From Wuchereria bancrofti (lineage: Eukaryota > Nematoda > Chromadorea > Rhabditida > Onchocercidae): a DNA stretch of 64,000 nucleotides. Shown here piece by piece: positions 51,927-64,000 of this stretch. Below the pieces are notes generated by a model, which made no database searches, had not been told where the DNA came from, and saw nothing but the letters and a program-made list of their open reading frames with translations. The first letter of the stretch is position 1; the number at the start of each line of letters is the position of its first letter. The stretch is taken from NCBI GenBank assembly GCA_005281725.1, contig SSBO01000008.1, positions 3,268,671 through 3,332,670 on the forward strand, read 5' to 3'. A program made the position numbers and the translations under genes.

Positions 51927-54683
51927 TTTTATAATAGATATAAGTAAACTTTTAGTTTTATCAATGTACACAAATACATATAACACTAAAGCACGATTTA
52001 TACTAACTAAAAAACAATTTGATCAACATTTTTTGCTTCTGAATTTAAATTACAGATTTATTCAAAAAAAAAAAAAAGAAAATATATATTCCTTTTTTTT
52101 AAAGTAATTTAAATACTAATTTATAATTTAATGATTTAATAGATTATTATCATTTTATTCATACTAAAAATTGCATTTGACGATAGATAATGTCTGAAGA
52201 TAGCACTGATTGATTAATTAATTGTAAGTTTTGAAAATACTTTGGAATCTTTTTTCTTTTTTTTTTTTGAAAATATTTATAGATATTTAGAATTCATTTT
52301 TATTTTTATTTACTACAAAAAAACTTTTCGATTTTGATCATTTCGGATAATATCATAGCATATAGTATGAAAAAAAAAATGTTTAAATTAATTAATGCAA
52401 GCATTAACGAATTGTTTAAAATATCTCTTAGACAAAATTAAAAAGTATTATTAGTGCGGAAATAATCCGGTAAACTTATTTCCGGATGGAATGTAGTATT
52501 ATTTACTACAGAATTGATATCATTTCAGTGGATCACATTATTTTCAATTCATAGATTTTTTGTATGTCAAGAAATTTCACTATGAATTAACTCAAATTAT
52601 TTCTTAAACATTTCCCATAGGAATTTCACAGGCAATAAAATGAATTATAAAAAATTAATGAAGTGAAATTAAATGAAGTAAATTAATTGGAAACAAGTAA
52701 CAAGTAATTTTCAGTTTTTTTTATGACCTAAAAAATTTCATTTTTTTATTTTTTGCTTTTGCTTTATGAAATTGAATGAATATTTCTTCTGAAATGAAAG
52801 ACAAAAATAAAACAAACTTCAATGATTTTTCATTTTCAAGTCTTTCTTTTTTTAGAAAGAAAAAACTAATTAAATTGACTTTTTCAAAAAAAGAGAAAAA
52901 AACTTTTGTTTTAAAATTATTAAATGCAAAAATTAAGTGAAGAAAGTTTCGGATAATTTAAAATAATTTCCATTGATATATATAAGAGAAATGTGAATGA
53001 ATAGATGCATCAATTTTATATTATTTCATTTGACAAAATTAATAGCAATCGAAATTGTCATCACAACGTCATCTTTCATGAAGCCATTTGAACCCCAGGC
53101 GGTATTATCCTATTTTTCCACTCTTAACGAATACAATCATTTAGGTCTTTCTTCAATGATTTGTTGTCAACATTAATGTTACATTCATTTATGTGAATTG
53201 TTTGTACTAATTCAATGAAAATTATCAAACAAAATGTTATAAAATACTCAAAATGGAACAATTAAATAATTAAATACTCAAAATCAATTAATAATGGAAG
53301 AATAATGCATTTTGCATTTGTCTTCTTTGACAATTCTATAAGTTTTAAGTTAAACCTTTTTTTGTTTCTAGCACGTTTAATTTTTATAAATATATTTAAG
53401 CACATTTTAGTATTATTTGATAATATCAAATGATTAATATAAAGTTTCAACAGTTTGCATAATTATATATTTTAAATTGTTAAATATTAGTATTAAAATG
53501 TTTATAGGATATTTTGAGTTATTGTTGAAAATACTTAACTTAGTTTTTGAAAAATTTCATAACAAAAAATTCATATACAAATAGACATTTTGATAAAAAA
53601 TGATAGTCATTTAAAAATTAAATCATTAAATATCAAAGCTTTCATTTTTTTTTTTAGAAGAAAAAAACTATTAAAAAAATGATTGTTGACAGCCGTATTT
53701 CAGATAATTAATTAACTGTGAACAAATTTTTAAAGGTAGTATGAAAAACAAGCGGAATTATTTTTAAAATTTTAAATATTTTACTCAATAATTGAATAAT
53801 CATTTAATAATTAAATATATTGAATAGATGAACTAACCAATAGATAATTGTATTCAAATTTACGATTAAACTTACATGTAGATTAATTCTCATAAATTTT
53901 AACTCTACAAATTAAATTAGATTAAATTTCAGGTTATTAATTCAGATTTTTGTAATTTTTGTAGCCATTTAATTAGCTGATATTTCTTTTATAATGAACA
54001 AATATAAGCAAACATTTGCGATTAACAAATGTACAATCATTTCAACAGCACATCAAAAAATTATCGGAAAATTTGAAAATTAACAAAAATCAAAATGTTA
54101 AATAAAAGTTAATTCCTTTTGAGATTTTATTAAAAAATAACATCCGTTTCTTTTTTTTTTGGAAAATTTATTAATTTATAATTAAAAATTATTAAAATTA
54201 ATTAATAAGTTGCAATTTTCCCGATATTTATTTAACTATTACAATTGTTACCATAAATATAATAATCACAATTGATTCATACACAAATAAAACTTAAAAA
54301 AAAAAAAAATTTAATTCTTTATTTGATCATAAAAAACTTCCGTTAACCAATAAATATTTGTTTAAAATAATTATGCATTCATATCGAAATAATTTTGCAA
54401 ACTATTACGTTAATTTATTTAATAATTTAAAAACTAAATTATTGAAATACATTTGAAAAGTGTCACATACAAATGTGCATAAAAATAATAATTAAATAAA
54501 CAAATTATAGGCAATTATAATCAAAAATCCATGCAAATATATTTAGGAAAATTTTTTCGTTTTCTTTTTTTTTTTTTTTTTTGTTACACTTTAGTGACCT
54601 AAAATAGCTACATTGAAAATTGCTTCAAGAATCATCAAAAATGTCACTGTTGTCGTTATTTTAAAAATGAAAGAAAAGAGAAG

Positions 54684-54708
54684 CGAGAGAGAGAGAGAGA
54701 GAGAGAGA
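54684..54708. repeat. GA microsatellite
   Basis: Nearly pure GA run. Confidence 0.9.
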
Positions 54709-57700
54709 TGGAAAGAGAAGGAAAGTGATGAACGATTTCAAATTTTCATTCAAATATTGCTTGATTAAATTACAAAATTTACCTTTTAATTAACTTTTCA
54801 ATTATTTCAACTCTAAATGTATTAGTACCATAATTGAGAATGCCATAATTGTACTGTAAAATAACAAAAAAAAATTGCATTTTAATAAATTAAATGTAAA
54901 TTTTAAAAAATTTAAATTTAAATGTTTCGTTTCTTTTCTTTTTGTTACTTGAAAAAGTAGTTAGGTACGAAATAAAAAATAATATTAATATAGAAAAAGC
55001 AACTAATGATTACAATTTGGCTTTCTATGGTGAAAAATTAATTTGTTGCCATTTTGCTTTCTTTCATTTTTCTTCTAAGAAAAAATCGGACACCTGCTGA
55101 TATCATCGTATTTCTATACATTTTCAAATATCGAAAAATAAAAAAAAAAAAAAACATCTTTTGACTAATTCAAATTTGCTCCAATTCTTTTCTCATTTCA
55201 ATTAATTTCATTCTATGTAACAAAAAGATGCGAAAAAAAGCAAAGCGAATTTTAAATTATTGAAGAATAAAGTAAATTAAATGACATCGAAAAATATTGC
55301 TAAATTCTCCTGCAACTAATTTATTATATTTTAAAGTAATAAATTATAAATTTCCACTTACAAAAAAAATCGAATTGAAAATAACATAAAAATTATTAAA
55401 ATAAAGTTGCACAATCACTTAGAACTGTAAAAGTATTTTTTAAAAAATTTAAAGTGAAAAATAATTTGAGAAAACAATGAATTTATAATTTATGAAGGTT
55501 AGTATGAATATGATTAAAAAAAAGGATTAGAAATTATCAAATTTTAATTAGACGTATTCAATAATGAATTAATTACTCATTACAGAATATTATAATCTTC
55601 AATATCAATACATAATACAATTAAGCTCTAATTATTAAATTTGTTATAATTTAAATTATTAATCGCAAATTACTATTATCATTACTTATTTAATCTAATA
55701 ATAATTAACTCATATTATTTGATTTAAATAATTCATTTACATATTTCAAATTTAATTTACACTATCAAATTGTTCAAAAATAATAATTAATTCTAACAAA
55801 AAAAAAAAAGAAAAATTATTCCAAGTATTTGCAACATCATTCAATGATTTATTTTTAAAATTTCACATATATCTAGAAAAAGAAAGAGAGAGAGAGAGAA
55901 AAAAAACAATAATTTTCTTAGATCTTTTATTCAAGCTATTAACCGGAAGTATGGAAAAATCTTACTCAATGTTGAGAACACTCTCTCATCTTTCTCTCTC
56001 TCGTTTTTTTAAAAAAAAAAAGAGAAAAACTAACCATTTTTTGAGGTATCTAAATCTGAAGACAACATTATTTCAAGGTTATCAATGTTTTTTTTTTTCT
56101 CTTCTTTTTTCATCGATATTCTATCATTTTATAAGTTGAAAATTCTAAAATGATTATATTGCATAGGAAGACGAAATTGCAGTTATAATCATAAATGCAT
56201 TCAATATGCATCGAACTAATTAATCGAAAATATTTAATTAGTAACATTCAAACTTCAATGAATTTACAAAATGAAAAACGAAAGTAAACGATAAAAAAGT
56301 ATTATTATTATTTGAATTTTTGGAAAAAAAACTTTACACTTATTTTTTTCATTTATTGAAAAAAAAGACGGAAAAATGTAAAAATGTATATTATTATTGA
56401 ATTTTAAATTATTAAAATTAGCAAAAATAATTTAAATTCTAAAATTTATTTAGTTTCGTATGGGAAGAAAAAAAAAGTCGTCAGACAGTCTTTTTTTTTT
56501 AGATCTTGGAAAATTATATTTAATTTATCAAATTTACCCATAGTATGCCAAATTTTTGAAATGAACTTTTGTTAAGGATTATTGTTTCCTTTTTTCATTT
56601 TAGTTTAATAGTTCGTTTGCTACCGATTGAATTTATTTGAATTCAGTCTTTGCATAATTTCTAAACTTTGTGAAATAATTTTTTCATTCACATTTAGGCT
56701 GACAAATACTCATTCAAATGTATTTATTCAAAAATTGCAGAAGTACTTAATAAGTACAAAATAATTGGAATTTTTTTACAATTGAAAAAAGACATTTGCA
56801 AATTTTGTCATATTTTAAAGGTTAAAGTTTTTTTGCAGTTTGAAAAAAAGGTTACAATTTCGGTATAATTAAAAAAGAAAATACAAACTTTGAATTTTAA
56901 TAAAATAAGTTTTTGAAGAATTTCTGCAACTTAGAAGTGATATACCAGCGGGGAAAAATACATTTACAAATTTATCGCAATTAAAATTTTTTTATTTGAA
57001 TTCACAATGTACAAATGTGAGAGAAAAAAAATAAATAAATGATTAAAATGTAGGCTAATCTGATAATTGCTCTCGAAAAGAACATCTGAAAATAAAATTT
57101 ATGTTAAATAAATGCTGAATATTTGACAAGTACAAAATGAGGATTAAAATAATGAATTTATAATGGATGACTTTTTATTTTTTTTTTTTACTTTTTCTAA
57201 AAAAAAAAGAAAACATTTGAAAAAAAGCGGAAATTCATAAAGTAATTATGGAACAATTTTTTGAAAAAAAAAAATACAAAGAATGTTTAGTTTAATCGAA
57301 TTTAATGAAATTGAAAATAATTCTAACAATTCTTATTAATAAACATAAATAGTTTACTAAAAAAAAAGCTAACAATGAAATTTTCAAATGTAATTTGATT
57401 GTTTGAGAAGGTAAAAAATTTCTTTCTGTGACATCAAATTAAGCAAGAATTACGGTGTGCAAAATCGAAAATCAGTCATTATTACTTCTTTACTTAAAAT
57501 AATGTAAATTAATTAAATATATAAGTATATATATTATAGAAAAGAGAGAAAAACATTTTAGAAATATAATTTATTTCGCTAATAAATTTTAAAATATGCT
57601 TATAAATGAGCTCAAAAGTGAATTTCATTAAGCATTTGATAATAAATTTATTAACAGCACACTGCAATATGTGACATTCATTTGAAATTTCTCGATAATA

Positions 57701-58430
57701 GCATTAATGACATTAAGTAAGTTTCAAGATATTAAGAATAGTATTACTTTAAATTTGACAATTATAATTTTATAAATTTATTCTTTATACGAATCAATCA
57801 TTATTTGAATAATTTCAATAGGAAACAACTTTTTTTAAAAGAAAAAAATGAAAATTTCAAAAGAAAAAAGAATAACAAAATGAATGACTCAAAAGAAAAA
57901 AAAATGTGATATTTTATTTTGATACTAATAGTAATAAAAATGATAGGAAAAGTTATCAATCAATTTAGATTAACTTTTTTTTTTAATAAATAAAAATGAA
58001 AATATGATATTATTTTTTTAATTCTTTATTCTTTCCAATATTCTAATCAAATTAATTAAAATTAATAAAAAAAAATCAAACTTAACGTAATGAAATGTAA
58101 AAAAAAGGAAAGAAAAGGAAGAAAAATAATCCAATAACGAATAGCGAATAGAAATTGAAATTGTATAAAATTATCAATAAAATAATTCAATAAAAATGCA
58201 TTGGCTAAATTTTTACATTCATTAAAATATCTAATAAAAATAACCGATAAAAAAATTTCAATAATCATTTTAGAAATTTTTATGAGAAAGTAAAATATTT
58301 ATTAATTCGTTTGAGATAGGTGTGCTTGATTACCTGCAACAAAACTAATATTAAGCCTTAACATCCGTTCTGTTGCCATGGCTTTACGTTGCTACTGCAA
58401 TTAGGACAAGCGTAAAAATTATTTTGTTTT

Positions 58431-58470
58431 TATCTCTCTATCTCCCTTTCTCTCTCTCTCTCTCTCTCTT
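58431..58470. repeat. CT microsatellite
   Basis: CT run with a CCCTTT interruption. Confidence 0.9.
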
Positions 58471-61009
58471 TGTAATAGATTAGAAATCAAAGAATAAAGA
58501 TTAATATGATTAAATTTTAGTTCTATTTCTTCTTTTCTTTTGATACTAAAATAATATATTCTTATTATTTTTAATTTAAAAGTGTTTGTTTTTTTAGTAA
58601 AAAAACATTTATCAGATTTATTAAAATCTACCTAAATTTTAAGAAAAATTTATGATTAATAATTTGTTATTAGCAAAAAAGTAAAAAAGAAAAAAGTAGC
58701 AAGAGTAAATGAAATATTATGAGGAATAAATTATTTTTATATATAATTATAATAAAGTATATTTAAGAATCAGTTTATCGTTTCACTCTTTTTTTTACTT
58801 TTCTCTAATTTATTAATTTAAATTTTTGATCTTTGTAAAAAAAGAGTAACAATAAAACAAATTAGTCAATCATTTTAATATGATCGTGCATTTGATGGTT
58901 ATTTTATGAGTAACAGATTTTCAATTGCATCTAACTTTGCACCATAATTTTAAACGCTTGGATAGTTTTGTAAATTTTATTGAAATTTCTTTTTGACTAA
59001 AGGTAACAAATTTTCAAGGTCATAATTTGAATGAAAAGTTCGAAAATAATTCTAATAATTCTAAGTTTTCCTAAGATTATAACTTTAAGAATTTTTTTTG
59101 GCTTGCTTAAATGAATCTATTTTTACATTAGGAAAGTCAGTTTTAAAATCTTTTTGAAATTGATATCAGTGTTAAAAAAAATCTTTCTATCAGCAAAAAA
59201 ATTAAAGAACAATTTTCAATCAGAAAAATTTTTAGCTTTTTGCAATTAATTCTAATTATTTTGAAATTTTTAAATCTAATTACTTAATTACAATTCACGT
59301 ACGCTTCAGAGAAATCACTACGCTGAGTGTCCAGCATATGCAACTTTGCAAATAATAAAATTTTAAGATGCCTCAAAAACTTATTTACCATTGCAACAAG
59401 TCTTACTAGATTTTCTAGAGATATTCATACTTCGATATTTACAACAAAGTTTGTTTACTATGAATTTAAATTTGTATCTTAATTTAGAGTTGAATTAGAA
59501 CACTATAACCATCAATAGACATAGTGTTGGCTAGTTGAATTACTTGATTAAACTTTAAAAATAATAATTTCGAATTCTTTTTATTAAAATCAAAAAAGTA
59601 ATACTAATTAATATCAGCAAGTTAGAAAAACAAAAATATTATATTCTACAGTAATTAATTATTTTTTATTCAAAATATATGTTTAATTACTGAATTACCC
59701 TCAGAAACAGTAATAATACCATTCTGAATAAACAATTAAGAAATATTATTTTTCATCAAAAACTTACCGCCCAAATGTTTTATGCATAAAATGGTAATTA
59801 TTGCGGAATCTTTGAAGTATTTTTCAATTATGAAAAAAAAATATATTCAAATTTCATAAAATTCACAAATGGATAAATGCTTTTGATAGAAAAAAAAAGC
59901 AAAATTTCCTTCAAAGCTATGATTTATTCTTTCTTTTTTGGCTCTTTTTTAAATTAATTCTAGAAATTTCTAAATTTAAAAGTAGAAAGAAATACTAACA
60001 TTTCGTCGTTTGATCAATTACAATTAATTTGTTGATGAAATTTTTCTTTTAGCAACAAAAATACACAATGCAATAAAATTAGCAAATTGAAATTTCAATA
60101 ATTTTTTCTTTCTTTGTTTTTTTGTAATTTACTTCATTTGCATTGTAGCATTTGAGAAGGAATGAAATTTGCATAAAGTATTAATTTTAAAGATTAAAAA
60201 AAAAAATTGTTGCAGAATAAAATGAAGAAAGAAAGAAAACACTGAAAATAAATGCCTGAGTTATGCAATAGTAATTAAAAAAATATGTAAACAGTACTAA
60301 TTATTATTAATTAGAAGATTTTATTATATTCAAAGAAATATCAAATATAAAAAAAATGAATGAAAATGCAAGAGAAAAAAAAAAGGAAGCAATTATTACA
60401 ATTTAATTAATGAATACAAGTAATCATTTCATAAAATCCTGAGTTATTAACAAAAAAAAAAGGAAAAACAAAAAACAATTTAATTTAGTTTTTATACAAA
60501 TGAATTATAATAATTACTGGAAATGCATTTGCTAATACTATTTAATTACACGCAACTGTTTTGTTTTGTTTTATTTTTTATCGTTTTCTTTTCATTTTAA
60601 AATAAATTCTGCTAACAAATTTGCATAATCATTTAATTGAAATTATTAAGTGAAGGATAAATTAATCTAATTAATAATGCTAATTAAGATGATAGTTTAT
60701 AGTGAAATAATGGATGAGAAAGACCCGGAATAAAGAATTTATGCTTGAGCATAACAAAAAGAAAAAAAAGACAATCGATTTTTTTTTTACAAGTATTACT
60801 GTTAAATTTGTGAATTATTAAATTTTATATTTTGAAATATTCAAATATTGTTTGCTTTTTTTCTTTTAATTTCCATTTCATTTTAATAATTTGACCAAAT
60901 TTTTCTTTTGCTTTTTTTTTGAAACTTTATGATTTACATTAAATTCATATGTGTAAATTTTGTTAGGAAAAAAAAAATTGAAATTAGCAAAATTCACTTC
61001 TTAAATTTA

Positions 61010-63560
61010 TCATTTTTTGATTGATAAATCTAATGGTTCAGTTTGAGGATAGGATTGAATAAAATTATTTAAATCTTTTTGATTACAAGCATTATTAATC
61101 ACTAAGATATCACGAGAATTGATGAAATTAGTGGATAGCCAAATAGGTAAGGCCCAAACTGGTGCAGGCGCAATTGGTTTGACAAGCTGCGCTGATGAAC
61201 TTAATAGGCTAGTTGATTGATAATTATCACAAAAACGAGCCCTCTCTTGAGCTTTTAGAAGTGATGAAACTTTAAAATACTTTGAACGACGACCATAACG
61301 TGAATCTAAAATAAAAAAAGAAAAGAATGAATTTGAATTTTTTAATACTTTATTTGACGGAAATTTTTCATAGTATAACAAACAATTTGAAAATTGAAAT
61401 TTATTGCTCCTTACTTATAAAACAAATAATTGACTTTAATGATCTGGTTGATTAATTAATTAATCATTATAATTACCAAATTTAACATACTTTGTGGTGC
61501 CATTCCAACTTCGATACATTTATTAAAACGACAAAGTTTACATGATGTTCGATTTCGTCCCTTAAAAAAAAAACGATAATTAATTTCATAAGAAATGATT
61601 TAGTGAATGAAAATGAAAATTTATTTAAATTTTTTCAAAAATATTTTTATATGCGACAAAAAAAAAGGTAGAAAGAAGGAGAGAAAGAGGAACGATATAA
61701 CATTTGTAGTATTTTATTTCTTTATTTATAAATTATTTATTTAAATTTATTATCAATCTAAAAGTAAATTAAGCAAATAAATTGAATTTCATAGGTGCAA
61801 ATGGTAAAAATAATTGCCTTTTCACCTGTACATTGCATTTTCCACCATTTTTGCAGAATAATTTCATTTTTGTACTTAACACTTTGCTATCATTACTTCC
61901 ATCAATGGTTGTTCCTTTTGATGGTTTGCAAGTTCGCCCAAAAAATGACTGCAAAAAAATAAAAAAACAAAGGAGAAAAAAAAATTGTTTTTCTAAAATA
62001 TTATGTACAAATATGAAATAATTTAACATATTTAAAAAAGAGGAAAAAAAACAAAAAGAAAACAAAAAAAAAGAAAATGAAATAAATGATTGTATTCAAA
62101 GTGATGATATTTGACATTTAATGTCAAAAATATATGGCATTATTATTTAATTAGATAATTAAAAAAGAATTATATGAAAGAATGAGAAAAGTTAATTGTT
62201 AAAAAAAATAATAACAATAATGAAAAAATTTTATTCAGTAATTAAATAAATGGTTTTTTCTTTTTTCGTCTTTTTTCCTTCCTTTCCTTTCCTCTTTTTT
62301 TTTTCGTTTCATTACTGTATGAATTTACTGATTTGTTTTCTGGAAATTTTAAAACCGGTAATTAATGTCTTCTTTTTTCCATTTTGTATTGCATTGAAGT
62401 TGTTCCCCTTTTTTTTTTTTTATTTTTTCACTTGAACCAATTAAGATATTTTATCATATTCTTTTTATCTTACTGTACTTTTACTTTTAGAGTACTTATT
62501 TCTAGGTAAAAATGACTTCTTGTTATTCCTCTTTTTTTTTTCTTTTTTTCTCTTCCTCTTTCTCTCTTCTCTTTTCACTAAAAAATGAAAACATTTTCCA
62601 ATATTTGCTAAGTGAAGCGAAAAATTTTTCACGATTTTATTTTATTTCATTTCGTTGAGAAACAACTGAAATGAACGATATGAATAAATCAATGAATGCA
62701 ACATTGAATTTAATTAACTCTTTCAAATAATTTAATAGTTTATTACAATTTAATAATTACGTTTGTTTTTTTTTTTCTAATGACTATTTCGAAAGTCATT
62801 TTTCTTTACTTATTGAAAATTTGTTACTTTTTTTTGTTCCACTTAAATTTTATTAATTGAAAAAAAGAAATATTGTTTTCTTATAATTGTTAGTCAATTT
62901 TATGTCATAGCAATAATATGACGCAAATTGATGAATAATCAAAATTAATAGTTATAGAACAAAAAAAAAAAAGAAAAATATAAAAAATTAAAATTAAATT
63001 GAAACAGTTTTGCTTACCTTGCATCCCTCACAGGTAAATGCTCCAAAATGATAACCTCTAGCAAGTTCATTGCATACCTGACACAAAAATGTTACCTGAA
63101 AATTTAGTTACAGAATAATTTCCAATGAAATATTTCTCGTCATACTTTTTTTTACCCCAAAAAAAATACTGCAAAAAATTTCTAATTAATTATTCATATG
63201 CTTATCTATGATAATTTTTCATAATTATGCTAATTAATCTGGAAAGAAATTGTTAAATCTTGTGAAATTTTACTAATTAATACACTTATTAATTGCTGTG
63301 TCGTTTACAGCAACCTTCTTTTAATTATCATTAATCATGAACTTTTAAAGCCTTTCTTTCTTTCCATTTTTTTTTTTTTGTTTCCTTTTTCAATTCATAA
63401 AATTTCTTTTTGAAATTCAATTTAGAAAAAAAAAAGTCTTTAAAAAAAAAAAGCAAAATGATACCTGAGTGGCAGTAAAGCGATTACTGCTGCTATTACC
63501 AGTTCTGTTGTTGATCATTTCATGCATTGCACTTATTTGCCGTTGAAATATTTCGCTTTC
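61010..63560 (-). CDS. Knirps-type nuclear receptor-like transcription factor, 5' end outside window
   Basis: Five exons seen on the minus strand: 63465-63560, 63018-63095, 61826-61948, 61491-61560 and 61010-61305, phases 0, 0, 0, 1, giving 220 residues to the stop. Finger 1 uses Cys37, 40, 54, 57 ([20 protein letters not shown] then CKSFFGR), nearly identical to Knirps ([17 protein letters not shown]), P box CEGCKS. Finger 2 uses Cys90, 96, 106, 109 (CKLCRFNKC). Then [12 protein letters not shown] matches the Knirps SRYGRRSNWFKI extension. Only about 85 residues follow, so there is no ligand-binding domain; the protein ends with PLDLSIKK, where PLDLS (213-217) is a PxDLS CtBP-binding motif, as in Knirps (PMDLS). 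About 16 extra residues separate the fingers. A sequence-specific repressor is the likely role. The first exon could hold the start (a methionine at about 63530) or the gene may begin beyond 64000. Confidence 0.9.
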
Positions 63561-63568
63561 CTTACAAT

Positions 63569-63609
<41 letters not shown>

Positions 63610-64000
63610 AAATTGGAGAAAAGTTGGACAGTTGCTGACACAATTTTTTTTTTTTTTTTATTTTGTGATTTGAAGAAAATGCGCAAAATTTCGTTGACAA
63701 AATTCAATCAACCAATATATGAATGCTATACCATAGCATATAGTGCTTATTGATCACTCCAATAACATTAGCATAATGCGTGAAATATTTCCTAAATTAT
63801 AATTAATTAATTAATAATTATGTAATCTTTTTTTTTTCATTTTAAAATTCATAATGAAAAATTTTTTTGATACATTTTTTTTTTTTTTTAATGCTAACAA
63901 TAATATATTTTAGTGATATTATTGTAACTCTTTTGTTTCCTAAAAAAAAAAACAAAAACAAGATATTTTTGTAAGAAAATGAATTATTGGAAATTGATTA
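63561..64000. other. Upstream intron or 5' flank of the Knirps-like gene
   Basis: AT-rich and without a recognised exon up to the window edge. It holds a 35-base poly-A (63573-63607), which on the minus strand is a long poly-T tract shortly before the acceptor of the first visible exon. Confidence 0.5.
63573..63607. repeat. 35-base poly-A homopolymer
   Basis: Uninterrupted A run; on the minus strand it is a pyrimidine tract about 12 bases from the acceptor at 63561-63562. The exact length may be unreliable in the assembly. Confidence 0.9.

Larger units (their letters stand above)
50995..61009. other. 10 kb gene-free AT-rich stretch between MANSC-protein and Knirps-like genes
   Basis: No coding exon with acceptable splice sites and composition was recognised on either strand. 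It is very A+T-rich, with CT or GA microsatellites at 51861-51926, 54684-54708 and 58431-58470. The left end holds the promoter of the MANSC-protein gene and the right end the 3' untranslated region of the Knirps-like gene. A short less AT-rich spot lies at 51535-51615 (CCCACCCA-type words). Confidence 0.5.

Overview
This is a 64 kb piece of an AT-rich eukaryotic genome, most likely from a parasitic nematode of the filarial type. The reasons: proteins of animal families split into many short exons; splice acceptors of the nematode form TTTTCAG; short introns of roughly 50 to 500 bases inside genes; an acceptor placed 1 to 30 bases before several start codons, as expected for spliced-leader trans-splicing; and long, low-complexity A+T-rich intergenic DNA with many microsatellites. 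The species cannot be named from the sequence, and no SL RNA gene, rRNA or tRNA was recognised.

Six genes are well supported. From left to right: a gene-poor flank (1-16557) with one possible unrecognised exon, microsatellites and a 325-base assembly gap; a TMEM98-like membrane protein on the minus strand (16558-18569); about 9 kb with scattered exon-like islands and a GC-rich island; an endosulfine/ARPP19 protein on the plus strand (27765-28979); a MED15 (mdt-15-like) Mediator tail subunit on the minus strand (30678-35183), head to head with an EFL1-type ribosome-maturation GTPase on the plus strand (35853-41930); a small single-pass receptor-like protein with a MANSC-type cysteine domain on the minus strand (44320-50994); a 10 kb gene-free stretch; and, cut by the right edge, a nuclear-receptor-class zinc-finger protein of the Knirps type on the minus strand (61010-63560 and beyond).

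The genes do not form one pathway. Two are cell growth or cell cycle regulators (EFL1 in 60S subunit maturation, endosulfine as a PP2A-B55 inhibitor), two are transcription factors or co-regulators (MED15, Knirps-like receptor), and two are membrane proteins (TMEM98, MANSC protein). The most interesting item is the Knirps-like protein: it has a Knirps-type first zinc finger and flanking region, no room for a ligand-binding domain, a C-terminal PLDLS motif of the CtBP-binding kind, and an unusual insertion of about 16 residues between the two fingers. The second is a MED15 gene in which no KIX domain could be found upstream of the first recognisable exon.

All exon models were read by eye from splice sites, reading frame and family resemblance. 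Exon phases were checked and are consistent in all six genes.
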